From Actinophytocola gossypii (GTDB lineage Bacteria > Actinomycetota > Actinomycetes > Mycobacteriales > Pseudonocardiaceae): DNA of 64,000 bases. Position numbers and translations under genes: made by a program. The notes below the pieces were generated by a model, which ran no database searches, had not been told where the DNA came from, and saw only the letters and a program-made list of their open reading frames with translations. Positions 1 through 9,145 of the stretch are shown piece after piece (the first letter of the stretch is position 1; the number at the start of each line of letters is the position of its first letter). The stretch covers positions 62,001 to 126,000 of the forward strand of contig NZ_JAFFZE010000025.1 of the NCBI RefSeq assembly GCF_025165815.1. The letters are read 5' to 3'.

Positions 1-583
1 CCAGCGCGCCGAGGGCGTCGACGATCTGCGGCACGGCGAGCGCGCCCTGCACGGCGACGTTCTCCACCCGGAACCGCACCGCCGGCCAGCGCGCCCGCGC
101 GTTGGTCAGCACGTCCTTCTCCGCGGCCGACGCGCGGCCGGTGACCAGGCCGACCGTGTGCGGCAGGAACGGTGGCCGCCGCTTGCGTCTCGGGTCGAAG
201 ATGCCCTCGGCGGCGAGGAGCTTGCGCAGCCGCTCGATGCGGGCCAGCAGCTCGCCGATCCCGACCGCGCGGATCTCGTCGGCGCGCAGGGACAGCGTGC
301 CTCGGCCGATGAAGAACGCGGGCCGCGCGTGCACGACCACGCGGGTGCCGTCGCGCAGCGGTTGGACCCGGAGCAGGTCGGTGGCGCAGGTCACGGTCAT
401 CGACACGTCGGCGGCCGGGTCGCGCAGCGTGAGGAACGCGGTGCCGGTGCCCGGACGGTTCGAGATCTGGGTGACCTGGCCCTCGACCCAGATGTCGCCC
501 AGCCGGTTGATCCAGTCGGCGATCTTGCGCGAGACCGTGCGAACCGGCCAGGGGTTCTCCGGTGTGGTGGCCGGCTCAGTCAC
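1..583 (-). CDS. xseA: Exodeoxyribonuclease VII large subunit (3' part outside window)
   Basis: Large subunit of exonuclease VII, which with XseB degrades single-stranded DNA to oligonucleotides. About 194 N-terminal residues are visible. They carry the OB-fold nucleic-acid-binding domain (conserved [16 protein letters not shown] start, [34 protein letters not shown]) and the start of the catalytic region ([13 protein letters not shown]). The GTG start at 583 gives GTGACTGA, an 8-base overlap with the stop of the upstream lipid-droplet gene, so the two are translationally coupled. In mycobacteria the same order (xseA next to an Rv1109c homologue and ispH) is conserved. The C-terminal part lies beyond base 1. 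Confidence 0.93.
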   Translation of the reverse strand, partial: MTEPATTPENPWPVRTVSRKIADWINRLGDIWVEGQVTQISNRPGTGTAFLTLRDPAADVSMTVTCATDLLRVQPLRDGTRVVVHARPAFFIGRGTLSLRADEIRAVGIGELLARIERLRKLLAAEGIFDPRRKRRPPFLPHTVGLVTGRASAAEKDVLTNARARWPAVRFRVENVAVQGALAVPQIVDALGAL

Positions 584-1196
584 TGGTGTCGCGCAGGTTC
601 GCGATCCGGCGGGTCAGCATGCCGACGAAGGACGGGCGGTTGCCGTGCGCGCGTTCGTGGGCGAGCAGCTCGGTGAGCTCGTCGATCGAGAAGCGGCGCA
701 GGCGGGCGCGCAGCTGGGGCAGGGACAGCTGGTCGTAGCCGACCGCGGTGGGGAGGTCGGGCTCGTGGTTCTCGGTCTCCTCGGTCAGCGCGCGTTCCTC
801 CGCGGCCCACGGGTCGGTGTCCGCGAGCGGGTCGCGGAACCCGTTGCGCCGGTCCGGCACGTCGTCCACGTCGTCCACGTCCTCCACGACCTGGTCGAAC
901 GCGGACTGGCGCTGGGCGGTGTCCGGACGTGGGGCCGGTTCGGTGTCGTCGTCGAGGTCCTCGTCGAAGGTGGCCCACTCCGGGGTCTCCTCGACCGGGC
1001 GGAGGCCGGCGAGCACCTCGTCGCCGCGGATGGCCAGTTCCGTGACCTGCTGCTGGACCCGCATGGAGGCCTGTAACGCCTGACTCACCACGGTGACCGG
1101 CAGGCCCGCGAGTTTGGCGGGCAGGGTGCGGGCTTGCTCGACGGCGGTGACGGCGAGCCCGGCGGCCACGCGCACCGGGAGCGGGATCGACTTCAT
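576..1196 (-). CDS. Lipid droplet-associated protein (Rv1109c-like)
   Basis: Conserved actinobacterial protein of about 206 residues. An N-terminal amphipathic/hydrophobic stretch ([21 protein letters not shown], then [18 protein letters not shown]) would associate with membrane or lipid-droplet surfaces. A low-complexity acidic middle follows ([11 protein letters not shown], encoded by short 9-bp repeats), then a conserved basic C-terminus ([36 protein letters not shown]). ATG 1196 was chosen because AGGGTG sits about 8 nt upstream; an in-frame GTG at 1205 is possible. It overlaps xseA by 8 bases and is divergent from ispH, exactly as in mycobacteria. Biochemical role unknown; the name comes from family annotation. 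Confidence 0.85.
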   Translation of the reverse strand: MKSIPLPVRVAAGLAVTAVEQARTLPAKLAGLPVTVVSQALQASMRVQQQVTELAIRGDEVLAGLRPVEETPEWATFDEDLDDDTEPAPRPDTAQRQSAFDQVVEDVDDVDDVPDRRNGFRDPLADTDPWAAEERALTEETENHEPDLPTAVGYDQLSLPQLRARLRRFSIDELTELLAHERAHGNRPSFVGMLTRRIANLRDTSD

Positions 1197-1249
1197 GGCG
1201 TCCACCCTGCCCGAGTCCGGGCGATCTGCCTACCGGCCGGTCCGGTCCG

Positions 1250-1255
1250 TACCCT
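1250..1255 (+). promoter_or_regulatory. -10 box (TACCCT) of a leaderless ispH promoter
   Basis: TACCCT lies 7 nt before the ispH ATG, with no Shine-Dalgarno sequence between. This is the spacing expected if transcription starts at the A of the start codon. Inference from spacing; no -35 was identified with confidence. Confidence 0.5.
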
Positions 1256-1262
1256 GGACGGC

Positions 1263-2231
1263 ATGACCAAGCGAGTCTTGCTGGCCAAGCCACGCGGCTA
1301 CTGCGCCGGCGTCGACCGAGCGGTGGTGACCGTCGAGAAGGCGCTGGAGACGTACGGGCCGCCGGTGTACGTGCGCAAGGAGATCGTGCACAACAAGCAC
1401 GTGGTCGAGACCCTGTCCGAGCGCGGTGCGATCTTCGTCGAGGAGGCCGACGAGGTGCCGGAGGGCGCGCTGGTGGTGTTCTCCGCCCACGGGGTGTCGC
1501 CCGCGGTGCACGAGCAGGCCGCTGAGCGCGAGCTGCGGACGATCGACGCGACGTGCCCGCTGGTCACGAAGGTCCACCAGGAGGCGAAGCGGTTCGCCCG
1601 GGACGACTACGACATCCTGCTGATCGGCCACGAGGGCCACGAGGAGGTCGAGGGCACGGCCGGCGAGGCGCCGACCCACATCCAGCTGGTGGACACGGCG
1701 GAGGATGTGGACAAGGTCACTGTTCGCGACCCGGCCAAGGTGGTGTGGCTGTCCCAGACCACCCTGTCGGTGGACGAGACCCTCGAACGGGTGAACCAGC
1801 TCAAGGGCCGCTTCCCGGAGCTGCAGGATCCGCCGAGCGACGACATCTGCTACGCGACGCAGAACCGGCAGGTCGCGGTGAAGGCGATGGCGGCCGAGTG
1901 CGACCTGGTGCTGGTCGTGGGTTCCCGCAACTCGTCGAACTCGAAGCGGCTGGTGGAGGTGGCGCTGCAGGCGGGGGCGCGGGCGTCGTACCTGGTCGAC
2001 TACGCGCGCGAGGTCGACCCGGCCTGGCTCGACGGCGTCGAGACGGTGGGCGTGACCAGCGGCGCGTCGGTCCCGGACATCCTCGTGATGGACCTGCTGA
2101 CCTGGCTCGCGGACCGCGGCTGGGCCGACGTCCAGGAAGTGACGACGGCGAACGAGAAGGTCGCGTTCGCGCTGCCGAGGGAACTGCGGCAGGCACTGAA
2201 GAACAACGACCTGAAGGACGCCGTTCGCTGA
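1263..2231 (+). CDS. ispH: 4-hydroxy-3-methylbut-2-enyl diphosphate reductase
   Basis: Last enzyme of the non-mevalonate (MEP) isoprenoid pathway: reduces HMBPP to IPP and DMAPP using a [4Fe-4S] cluster. 322 residues, normal for the family. The three cluster cysteines are C14 ([11 protein letters not shown]), C98 ([12 protein letters not shown]) and C196 ([11 protein letters not shown]); the substrate histidine motifs [15 protein letters not shown] and GHEGHEEV are present, as is the C-terminal [21 protein letters not shown] region. ATG 1263 is chosen because the family begins [20 protein letters not shown] and a -10 box lies 7 nt upstream. The neighbourhood matches mycobacterial lytB2. Confidence 0.97.
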   Translation: MTKRVLLAKPRGYCAGVDRAVVTVEKALETYGPPVYVRKEIVHNKHVVETLSERGAIFVEEADEVPEGALVVFSAHGVSPAVHEQAAERELRTIDATCPLVTKVHQEAKRFARDDYDILLIGHEGHEEVEGTAGEAPTHIQLVDTAEDVDKVTVRDPAKVVWLSQTTLSVDETLERVNQLKGRFPELQDPPSDDICYATQNRQVAVKAMAAECDLVLVVGSRNSSNSKRLVEVALQAGARASYLVDYAREVDPAWLDGVETVGVTSGASVPDILVMDLLTWLADRGWADVQEVTTANEKVAFALPRELRQALKNNDLKDAVR

Positions 2232-2238
2232 CCAGGCT

Positions 2239-2254
2239 GTCCGGCTTGCCGGAC
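2239..2254 (+). terminator. Hairpin 8 nt after ispH
   Basis: GTCCGG-CTTG-CCGGAC forms a perfect 6-bp stem with a 4-nt loop directly after the ispH stop. There is no U-tract, as is usual in high-G+C actinobacteria. Likely terminator for ispH. Confidence 0.5.
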
Positions 2255-2261
2255 GGCGCTG

Positions 2262-2590
2262 GGTAGCCGGCCCAAGTGGCGGCGCGGGCTTCGGCCCGAC
2301 GGAACGGGCCTGCCGCGGGATCAACGGCACTCCTCAGCGGTGCTGGCCCGGCGGACGGGAGCGGGGACCGGGTAGCCGCCCACGCGGCGGGGCAGGCTTC
2401 GGCCCGACGGAACGGGCCTGCCGCGGGGTCACCGGCACTGGTCAGCGGTGCTGGCCCGGCGGACGGGGGCGGGGGACCGGGTAGCCGGCCCAAGTGGCGG
2501 GGCAGGCTTCGGCCCGACGGAACGGGCCTGCCGCGGGATCAACGGCACTGCTCAGCGGTGCTGCTCCGGCGGACGACGACGGGGGCGGGG
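2262..2590. repeat. Three tandem copies of a ~109-bp repeat ending in the DUF6542 gene
   Basis: The landmark GGTAGCC recurs at 2262, 2371 and 2480, a constant 109-bp period. Each unit also contains GGCTTCGGCCCGACGGAACG, GGGCCTGCCGCGG and CAGCGGTGCTG. The third copy runs into the coding end of the minus-strand DUF6542 gene: its CTCAGCGGTGCTGCTCCGGC carries that gene's stop and last codons, and copies 1 and 2 contain close variants of the same segment. The array fills the whole 320-bp space between two convergent genes and appears to be tandem duplication of the DUF6542 3' end plus flank. No ORF in it looks real. Confidence 0.85.
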
Positions 2591-3454
2591 AGTGCCGCGG
2601 CCACCCTCGTCTCGGTCGCGGCGGGAGGGAGCGCCGCGGTCGTCCCGGCGAGGGCGGCGGTCCTCGGCGTCGCGGCGGCGCGGGGGTTGCTGGTCGCGGC
2701 CTCGGGAGCCGCGGGAGGAGCGGTCGCCAGCGCTTCGGTCGCGGCGGTCCGCGGAGCGGTCGGCCGCGCGGTCACGGTCGCGGTCCCGGGGTGGGCGGCC
2801 GCGTTTTCCCTTCTCGGGCGCCGGATCGGGGCGGCCGCGTTTCGCCTTCTCGGGAGCCGGGTCGGGGCGGTCGCGGGTGGGCTTGCGGGACGCGGGCGGC
2901 ACGCGGTCCCTGCTCGGGCGGTCGCGGCGGGGGTCGGGAGTCTCGGCGCGGTTCTTCGTGTTCTTCTTGCGGTCCTTCTCCGCGGCGCGGACCGGCGGGT
3001 TGGGGTCCCGCTCCTTCCACAGCCGGTAGAAGCCAACGGCCACCGCGATCGCGGTGGCGATCGCCATCGTGGGGAACTTCTTGGTGAGGTCGAGGGCGAT
3101 GGCCAGCAGGCGCTGCATGGTCCCGCCGTTCGTCTCCTCGCCGAACAGGATGATCGCGCCGATCGCGGTGACCGCGTACACCAGGGGTGGCTGCACCATC
3201 GGGCCGAACAGGCTCCGGCGGCGCACGGCCACCACCGCACCCACGCAGCCGACCAGGTACGTGCCCTGGTAGATCAGGCCGAGCGAGCCCGCCATCAGCA
3301 TGTCGACGACCGCGCCGACCACAGCCAGGCCGAAGGCGAGCGCGACCGCACCCCACCACGGCAGGCCACGAGACGTGCCGATGATCGGACGGTCGTCCCA
3401 CGCCGTCTCGGCGTCTTCTGCAGGATCGCTCCGGCGATCGCGGGTCGCGGTCAC
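2552..3454 (-). CDS. DUF6542 membrane protein (Rv1111c-like)
   Basis: 300-residue conserved actinobacterial membrane protein. The N-terminal part (residues ~40-150) holds about four hydrophobic segments (WWGAVALAFGLAVVGAVVDML, IYQGTYLVGCVGAVVAV, PPLVYAVTAIGAIILF, FPTMAIATAIAVAVGF). The C-terminal half is a highly charged R/D/P-rich tail with internal repeats (RPDPAPEKAKRG then RPDPAPEKGKRG, many DRD/RDR). GTG 3454 was chosen because TAACGT lies 7 nt upstream (leaderless); GTG 3463 and ATG 3544 are in frame. The last codons lie in a 109-bp tandem repeat. The family sits beside ispH in mycobacteria too. Function unknown. Confidence 0.85.
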   Translation of the reverse strand: MTATRDRRSDPAEDAETAWDDRPIIGTSRGLPWWGAVALAFGLAVVGAVVDMLMAGSLGLIYQGTYLVGCVGAVVAVRRRSLFGPMVQPPLVYAVTAIGAIILFGEETNGGTMQRLLAIALDLTKKFPTMAIATAIAVAVGFYRLWKERDPNPPVRAAEKDRKKNTKNRAETPDPRRDRPSRDRVPPASRKPTRDRPDPAPEKAKRGRPDPAPEKGKRGRPPRDRDRDRAADRSADRRDRSAGDRSSRGSRGRDQQPPRRRDAEDRRPRRDDRGAPSRRDRDEGGRGTPRPRRRPPEQHR

Positions 3455-3461
3455 GGCGCAC

Positions 3462-3467
3462 ACGTTA
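3462..3467 (-). promoter_or_regulatory. -10 box (TAACGT) of the DUF6542 gene
   Basis: On the minus strand TAACGT is followed by 7 nt and then GTG 3454, matching the leaderless pattern seen elsewhere here. It supports the start choice. The rest of the 258-bp space up to rmuC shows nothing else recognisable. Confidence 0.45.
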
Positions 3468-3712
3468 GTAGGTCCGTTGCGCCTGTTGACCGCCGTTCTG
3501 GAAACGACGCTGTCCACTCCACACGATGATGTGAAGCAGGACACATCGCGCCTACTGTCCGCTGCCGGCCTCTCGGGACGGTCGCTGTTCGGTTATCAGT
3601 GGTCGACCAGTGGATGACACCTCCGGTTCGGACAAATCGGTTCCCACTATCGAGGGACTTGTGGTCACAGCGGGTACACGGAATTTCTGCCAGTTCTTGC
3701 CAGCGTCTTGCG

Positions 3713-4642
3713 TCAGTACTCGGGGTCGCGCACCGCCACGACCTCGTCGGCCCGCCGCACCACCGGAACGGGGGTGGGGCTGGCGGCGGCCTCGGTCAGC
3801 GGGGCGACCGCGCCGGTGAACTGGGTCAGCGCGTCCAGCTCCCGGCGCCGCGCCTGCAGGAACCGCTGCAGGTGCGTCGTCGACACGTTCACCGCGTCGA
3901 CCGCGCCCTCCGCGGCCCGGTGCGCGGCCGCCGCGTGCGCCCGCACCGCCTCGATGTCCTCGACCAGGACCCGCTCGCTCGCCGCGAGCATCGCCGCGGA
4001 CGCGATCACCGCGAAGCCCGTCGGCCCGCACACGAACACCCGGCGGTCGAGCAGCCAGCGGAGCAGGTCGGGGTCGGCGTCCATCGCGGCCACCACCGCC
4101 GCGTCGGACGGGACGAACATCACCGTGCCGTAGATCGCGTCCGCCCAGCGCTGGTAGCCCTTGCCGGCCAGCTCGGCCGCCCGCGAGCGGATGTTGCGGA
4201 CGTGCACGCGCAACGCGTCCATCCGCTCGTCGGCGTCGTCGGTCTCCACCGCCTCGATCCAGCACGCGATGCTCATCTTCGCGTCGACCGGCACCCGGCG
4301 GCCGTCGCCGACGAGCAGGAGCATGTCCGGGCGCACCGAACCGCCGCCGCCGACGTCGGTCTGCACGGAGAAGTGCAGGCCCTCGCGTAGACCGAGTGCG
4401 CGGGCGGTCTCCACGAGCGCGCGCTCGCCCAGCTCGCCTCGGCCGTGGATGGAGGCGAACGTGACCTCGTACCGGCGCAGCGCGGCCGCGTGCGCGTCGG
4501 TGCGGTCGCGTTCCTGCCGCACGGCGAGCGTGGCCGCGTCCAGCCGGCGCTGGCTGTCGGCGTAGAGCCGGTGGAACAGCGCCGCACCGGCGACGATCAG
4601 CAGCAACAGCACGACGGCGACGGTGCCGAACACAGCGGCCAC
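3713..4642 (-). CDS. rmuC: DNA recombination protein RmuC
   Basis: RmuC-family protein, 309 residues, a predicted PD-(D/E)XK-fold nuclease that limits DNA inversions and duplications at inverted repeats. An N-terminal membrane anchor (AAVFGTVAVVLLLLIVAGAALFHRL) is followed by a short coiled coil (residues ~30-60) and the RmuC core: RPDMLLLVGDGRRVPVDAKMS with the conserved acidic and DAK residues, AGKGYQRWADAIYGTVMFVPSDAAVVAA, and FVCGPTGFAVIASA. GTG 4642 is preferred over upstream ATG codons because AGGAG lies 7 nt before it. It is divergent from sbcD, another repair gene. Confidence 0.88.
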   Translation of the reverse strand: MAAVFGTVAVVLLLLIVAGAALFHRLYADSQRRLDAATLAVRQERDRTDAHAAALRRYEVTFASIHGRGELGERALVETARALGLREGLHFSVQTDVGGGGSVRPDMLLLVGDGRRVPVDAKMSIACWIEAVETDDADERMDALRVHVRNIRSRAAELAGKGYQRWADAIYGTVMFVPSDAAVVAAMDADPDLLRWLLDRRVFVCGPTGFAVIASAAMLAASERVLVEDIEAVRAHAAAAHRAAEGAVDAVNVSTTHLQRFLQARRRELDALTQFTGAVAPLTEAAASPTPVPVVRRADEVVAVRDPEY

Positions 4643-4743
4643 CGGTGGTCTCCTCTCCTGGCCGGGGCGGACGCGCTCCATCATCGCGCGGGGCACCGAC
4701 AATCGGCGTGGCGTGCCTCCCGCGTTTCGCGGGCCGGCGGGCC

Positions 4744-4749
4744 TAACTT
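4744..4749 (+). promoter_or_regulatory. -10 box (TAACTT) of leaderless sbcD
   Basis: TAACTT is placed 7 nt before the sbcD ATG at 4757, with no ribosome binding site between. Consistent with leaderless transcription of the sbcDC operon. Confidence 0.45.
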
Positions 4750-4756
4750 GTCCGGC

Positions 4757-5938
4757 ATGCGGGTGCTGCACACCTCCGACTGGCACGTGGGGCGGATGTT
4801 CCACGGCCGCGACCTGCTCGCCGACCAGGAGGCGGTGCTCGGCGGCCTGGCCGACCTCGTCACCGACGAGCGGGTGGACGTCGTGGTGGTGTCCGGCGAC
4901 CTCTACGACCGCGCGGTGCCGTCCGGCGAGGCGGTGGCGGCCTGCACCCGGATACTCGACCGGATCAGGTCGGCGGGCGCCGAACTGGTGATCACGCCCG
5001 GTAACCACGACTCGGCGCCCCGGCTGGGGGCGTTCGCCGGGTTCGCCGCCGCGGGCGGGTTGCACCTGCGCACCAGGGTGGCCGAACTCGGCCGGCCGGT
5101 GCTGCTCGCCGACGCCGACGGACCCGTTGCCCTGTACGGGATCCCGTACCTGGAGCCGGAGCCGTCGCGGCACGCGCTCGAGGTCGAGGCCGGCGGGCAC
5201 GCCGGGGTGCTGACCGCGGCGATGGACCGCGTTCGCGCGGATCTCGCCGCACGTGGCGAAGGCACCCGGTCAGTGGTGCTCGCGCACGCGTTCGTCACCG
5301 GTGGTAGTCCGAGCGCGTCGGAGCGGACGATCGCGGTCGGCGGGGTCGAGCAGGTTCCGTCGGCGGTGTTCGACGGGGTGGACTACGTGGCGCTGGGTCA
5401 TCTGCACGGGCCGCAGCGGTTGGCGGAGCACCTGCGGTACTCGGGCAGCCCGCTCGCGTACTCGTTCTCCGAGGCCCGGCACCGCAAGTCGGTGTGGCTG
5501 GTGGAGCTGGACGCCGGCGGACTCGCCGGGGTGGAGCGGCGGGAGCTGCCGGTGCCGCGGGCACTGTCGACGCTGCGCGGCACGCTGGCCGACCTGTTGG
5601 CCGACCCGGCGCACGAGGCGGTGCGCGAGCACTACCTGTCGGTGGAGCTGACCGACCACGTGCGGCCGACCGACGCGCTGCGCCGGCTGCAGGAGCGGTT
5701 CCGGCACGCGGTGCACCTGGACTGGCGGCCGGCTGGCGGCCCGCTGGCGGCGTCCCTGACCTACACGACGGCCACCCGCAGCCGGTCCGACCACGACGTG
5801 GCCTGCCAGTTCGTCGAGGACTGCCGGGGCGCGGAGCCGTCGGCCGGCGAGTCGGCGCTGCTGCGGGAGGCGCTGGCGGCGGTGGCGAACGAGGAGCGCG
5901 CGGAGCTCGCCCGGCAGCGCGCGAACCGAGCGGCGTGA
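4757..5938 (+). CDS. sbcD: Exonuclease SbcCD, nuclease subunit D (Mre11-like)
   Basis: Metallophosphoesterase-fold nuclease of the SbcCD complex, which opens hairpins and trims blocked DNA ends. 393 residues. Metal-binding motifs are in order: D8 and H10 (HTSDWHVG), VVSGDLYDRA, TPGNHDSAPR, VLAHAFVTGG and ALGHLHGPQ. The C-terminal capping domain (residues ~270-390) is present. ATG 4757 matches the family start MRxLHTSDWHxG. The stop overlaps the sbcC GTG by four bases (GTGA), so the two subunits are coupled. Confidence 0.95.
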   Translation: MRVLHTSDWHVGRMFHGRDLLADQEAVLGGLADLVTDERVDVVVVSGDLYDRAVPSGEAVAACTRILDRIRSAGAELVITPGNHDSAPRLGAFAGFAAAGGLHLRTRVAELGRPVLLADADGPVALYGIPYLEPEPSRHALEVEAGGHAGVLTAAMDRVRADLAARGEGTRSVVLAHAFVTGGSPSASERTIAVGGVEQVPSAVFDGVDYVALGHLHGPQRLAEHLRYSGSPLAYSFSEARHRKSVWLVELDAGGLAGVERRELPVPRALSTLRGTLADLLADPAHEAVREHYLSVELTDHVRPTDALRRLQERFRHAVHLDWRPAGGPLAASLTYTTATRSRSDHDVACQFVEDCRGAEPSAGESALLREALAAVANEERAELARQRANRAA

Positions 5939-8900
5939 GGCTGCACCGGCTGGCGGTGACGGCCTTCGGGCCGTATCCCGGGCACGAGGTGGTGGACTTC
6001 GACCGGCTCGGCGCGGACGGGTTGTTCCTGCTGCACGGGGACACCGGCGCGGGGAAGACGACGCTGCTGGACGCGGTGGCGTTCGCGCTGTTCGGCGGGG
6101 TGCCGGGGATGCGGGACCAGGCGAAGCGGCTGCGGTGCGACTACGCGGACCCGCACGTCGCGACGGAGGTGCGGCTGGAGTTGACGGTGCGGGGGCACCG
6201 GTTGCGGCTGGTGCGCTGTCCGGAGTACGAGCGGCCGAAGAAGCGCGGTGGCGGTACCACCCGGCAGCAGGCCCGCGCGTCACTCACTTGGGTGGGTGAC
6301 GCGCCGCGTGGGCACGCGCCGGACGGCGTGACCCGGCTCGACGAGGTCGGCCGGACGGTGGAGCGGCTGCTCGGGATGAGCAAGGAGCAGTTCTTCCAGG
6401 TGGTGCTCCTGCCGCAGGGGGACTTCGCGCGGTTCCTGTTGGCGGAGACCGCGGAGCGGGAGAAGCTGCTGGAGAAGCTGTTCGGTACGCAGCACTTCGC
6501 GCTGGTGGAGCAGTGGTTCCGGGATCGCCGGGCGGAGCGGGGACGGGCGCTGGCGGACCGTCGCGTCGAGTGCGGGCGGTTGGTGGCGCGGTTGGCGCAG
6601 GTGGTCGGTGCGGAGCCGCCGGAGGACGCGGGGCCGGCGTGGCTGGCGGAGCTGGTCGCGTCGACGGAGACGGCGGCGTCGGAGGCGGTGACCAAGGAGC
6701 TGGCGGCCGCGGCGGAGCGGGATCGGGCGGAGGCGGAGTTCCTGGCGGTGCGGGAGCTCGCGGAACGGGTGCGGCGGGCGCGGGTCGCGCGGGCGGAGCT
6801 GGTGGCGCTGGAGTCGGGGGCGGCGGAGCGGGCGGCGTGGCGTGCCGAGCTGGCGGCGGCGCGGCGGGCGGCGAGTGTGGTGCCGGTGGCGCGGGAGCTG
6901 GAACGGGTGGAGGGGCTGGCGGGCAGAGCGGGGGTGCTCGTGGAGAAGCGGTTCGCGGAGCTGCCGCCGTGGATCGACGCGGACCGGCTGTCCCGGGGCG
7001 GCTCGGCGGGCGACTCGACACGGAACGAGGCGCCGCTCATCGACGCCCCGGACCTCGGTGAAGCGGGACCGTCGGCGGCGGGCGACTCGACACGGAACGA
7101 GGCGCCGCTCATCGACGGCCCGGACCTGGCGGATGGCGACGAACCTTCGCCCGGGGGTTGGGCGCGGGACGAGGCGGGGCGTCTGCGGGAGGAGGCGGGG
7201 GCGCTCGCGGCGCTCGTGGCCGAGGAGGAGCGGCAGGGGGTCGACCAGGGCGCGGTGGGGGAACTGTCCACTCGGGTCGGTGCGGAGCGGGAGGTGGTGC
7301 TGGCCTGCGGTGAGCGGCTTTCCGCCCTACCGGAGGAAATCGAGGAGGCTCGGGGGCTGGTCGCCGAGGCGAGCCGGGCGGCGGACTCGTTGGCCTCGTT
7401 GGCGTCCAGGAAGGTCCAGCTCGCGGCCCTGGCGGCGGACGTGGCGACGCTGCCGAGCGCGCGGGAGGCTGTGCGGTCGCTTGGCGCGACCCATGCGGAC
7501 GCCGTCGACGACTACCAGGACGCGCGGGAGGCGTTGCTGGACATCCGGCAGCGGCGGCTGGACGGGATGGCGGCGGAGCTGGCTGGCGCTCTGGAGGACG
7601 GAAACCCTTGTCCTGTCTGCGGGTCCGGGGAGCATCCGGCGCCGGCCGAGGGGGAGGTCGGACGGGTCACCGCCGAGGACGAGCGGGTGGCGGTGCGGCG
7701 CGAGCAGCGGGCGCAGGCCGCCCGGGACGCGGCGCGGGAGCGGCTCGCGGAGGCGGAGCGGCGGCTCGACGCGGTGCTGGAGCGGGTCGGGGATCGGGAC
7801 GTCGACTCCGTGGCGGGTGAGTTGGCGGCGGTGTCGGCGGAGCACGACGCGTGCGCGGCGCGGGCGGCGGGGCACGGCGCGGCGGCACGACGGGTCGCGG
7901 AGTTGGAGCGGGAGGCGGAGGACGTCCGGGAGCGGCGGCGGGCCGCGGAGACCCGGGCGGCCGGCTACGAACGGGAGCGGGCGGTGCTGGCCGAACGGAT
8001 CGCCGAGCGGGCGGCGCGGTTGGCCGAGGCGCGCGGGTCGCACGCGGACGTCGGGGCGCGGCGGGGGTTCCTGCTGGACGCGGCCGAGCGACTGGACGCG
8101 GTGGCGGCGGCGATCACGGCGTTGGACGCGACCGAGCGGCGGGTCGCGGAGCAGCGGGAGGCGGTGGCGGAGGCCGTCACCGCGGCTGGGTTCGACGGGC
8201 TCGCGGCGGCGGTGGGGGCGGCTCGGTCGGACGCGGTGGTGGCGCGGCTCGAGCGGGAGCTGGACGACGCGCGGGGTCGGGAGGTCGCGGCGCGGCGCGA
8301 GTTGGCTTCGCTGTCCGATGTGGACCCTGAGCTCGACGTGCCGGTGGGTGCGGTGGCGGAGGCGTTCGCGCGGGCGCGGGAGGCGTACGAGCAGGCCGTG
8401 GTGGACGAGCGGGTGGCGCGGCGGGCGCGGGCGGACGTCGCGGAGTTGGCGGGGCGGCTGGGGACGATGTGGGCGGAGCTGGCGCCGGCGGAGGCCGAGC
8501 ACGCCGAGTTGTCGGCGCTGACCGACGTGGTGAACGGGCGGGGGCAGAACGCGCGGAAGATGTCGTTGCGCGCGTACGTGCTGGCGGCGCGGCTGGAGGA
8601 GGTCGCGGTGGCGGCCACCGCCCGGCTGCGGCGGATGAGCGACGACCGGTTCTCGTTCGTGCACAGCGACGCGGCGGGGCCGCGGGGGACGCGCGGCGGG
8701 CTGGGGCTCGACGTGCTGGACGACTACTCGGGGCGGGTGCGGCCGGCGAAGACGCTCTCCGGCGGGGAGACGTTCCTCGCGTCGTTGGCGCTCGCGCTGG
8801 GGCTCGCGGACGTGGTGGCGGCGGAGACGGGCGGCGCGCTGCTCGACACGCTGTTCGTGGACGAGGGGTTCGGCATGCTCGACGCGGACACGCTGGACGA

Positions 8901-9045
8901 GGTGATGAACACGCTCGACGAGCTGCGTGCCGGTGGGCGGGTGGTGGGGCTGGTGTCGCACGTGGAGGAACTCCGGCAACGCATTCCGACCCGGCTGCGG
9001 GTGCGGAAGTCGCGCACGGGGTCCACCGTGGAGCTGATTTCCTGA
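5935..9045 (+). CDS. sbcC: Exonuclease SbcCD, ATPase subunit C (Rad50-like)
   Basis: SMC-like ATPase partner of SbcD, 1036 residues. Walker A GDTGAGKTT is at residues 35-43, and a conserved FFQVVLLPQGDFARFLLA Q-loop region follows. Two long coiled-coil arms flank a zinc hook CPVCGSGEHP (C559-x2-C562). The C-terminal lobe has the signature TLSGGETFLASLALALGLAD and Walker B LFVDEGFGMLD. It starts at GTG 5935 inside the sbcD stop. Oddity: the first arm contains an in-frame 24-residue duplication in which the peptide DSTRNEAPLID occurs twice (residues 360-370 and 384-394), encoded by nearly identical DNA, in a region unlike the surrounding coiled coil. Confidence 0.95.
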   Translation: MRLHRLAVTAFGPYPGHEVVDFDRLGADGLFLLHGDTGAGKTTLLDAVAFALFGGVPGMRDQAKRLRCDYADPHVATEVRLELTVRGHRLRLVRCPEYERPKKRGGGTTRQQARASLTWVGDAPRGHAPDGVTRLDEVGRTVERLLGMSKEQFFQVVLLPQGDFARFLLAETAEREKLLEKLFGTQHFALVEQWFRDRRAERGRALADRRVECGRLVARLAQVVGAEPPEDAGPAWLAELVASTETAASEAVTKELAAAAERDRAEAEFLAVRELAERVRRARVARAELVALESGAAERAAWRAELAAARRAASVVPVARELERVEGLAGRAGVLVEKRFAELPPWIDADRLSRGGSAGDSTRNEAPLIDAPDLGEAGPSAAGDSTRNEAPLIDGPDLADGDEPSPGGWARDEAGRLREEAGALAALVAEEERQGVDQGAVGELSTRVGAEREVVLACGERLSALPEEIEEARGLVAEASRAADSLASLASRKVQLAALAADVATLPSAREAVRSLGATHADAVDDYQDAREALLDIRQRRLDGMAAELAGALEDGNPCPVCGSGEHPAPAEGEVGRVTAEDERVAVRREQRAQAARDAARERLAEAERRLDAVLERVGDRDVDSVAGELAAVSAEHDACAARAAGHGAAARRVAELEREAEDVRERRRAAETRAAGYERERAVLAERIAERAARLAEARGSHADVGARRGFLLDAAERLDAVAAAITALDATERRVAEQREAVAEAVTAAGFDGLAAAVGAARSDAVVARLERELDDARGREVAARRELASLSDVDPELDVPVGAVAEAFARAREAYEQAVVDERVARRARADVAELAGRLGTMWAELAPAEAEHAELSALTDVVNGRGQNARKMSLRAYVLAARLEEVAVAATARLRRMSDDRFSFVHSDAAGPRGTRGGLGLDVLDDYSGRVRPAKTLSGGETFLASLALALGLADVVAAETGGALLDTLFVDEGFGMLDADTLDEVMNTLDELRAGGRVVGLVSHVEELRQRIPTRLRVRKSRTGSTVELIS
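7006..7126 (+). repeat. In-frame direct repeat inside sbcC (72-bp spacing)
   Basis: Copies begin at 7006 and 7078. Forty bases are identical (starting GCGGGCGACTCGACACGG), and after one mismatch nine more match. Both read DSTRNEAPLID in frame. The copies are more alike at DNA level than expected of neighbouring coding sequence, which points to a recent duplication or an inserted repeat family member in the SbcC arm. Confidence 0.85.
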
Positions 9046-9070
9046 CCCGGGCGGCCCGCGCGAGCGCGTC

Positions 9071-9109
9071 GAAAGCACCCCGGGGCCACCGGGGGCCCCC
9101 CCGGTTTCA
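9071..9109. terminator. Hairpin between convergent sbcC and kinase genes
   Basis: GGGGCC (9082-9087) can pair with GGCCCC (9094-9099), and flanking GAAA...TTTC extends the dyad. It lies in the 100-bp space between two converging genes and could serve both directions. Confidence 0.5.
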
Positions 9110-9145
9110 ACGCTACCGGGTGGGACCGACGGTTTCGGGGCGGAG

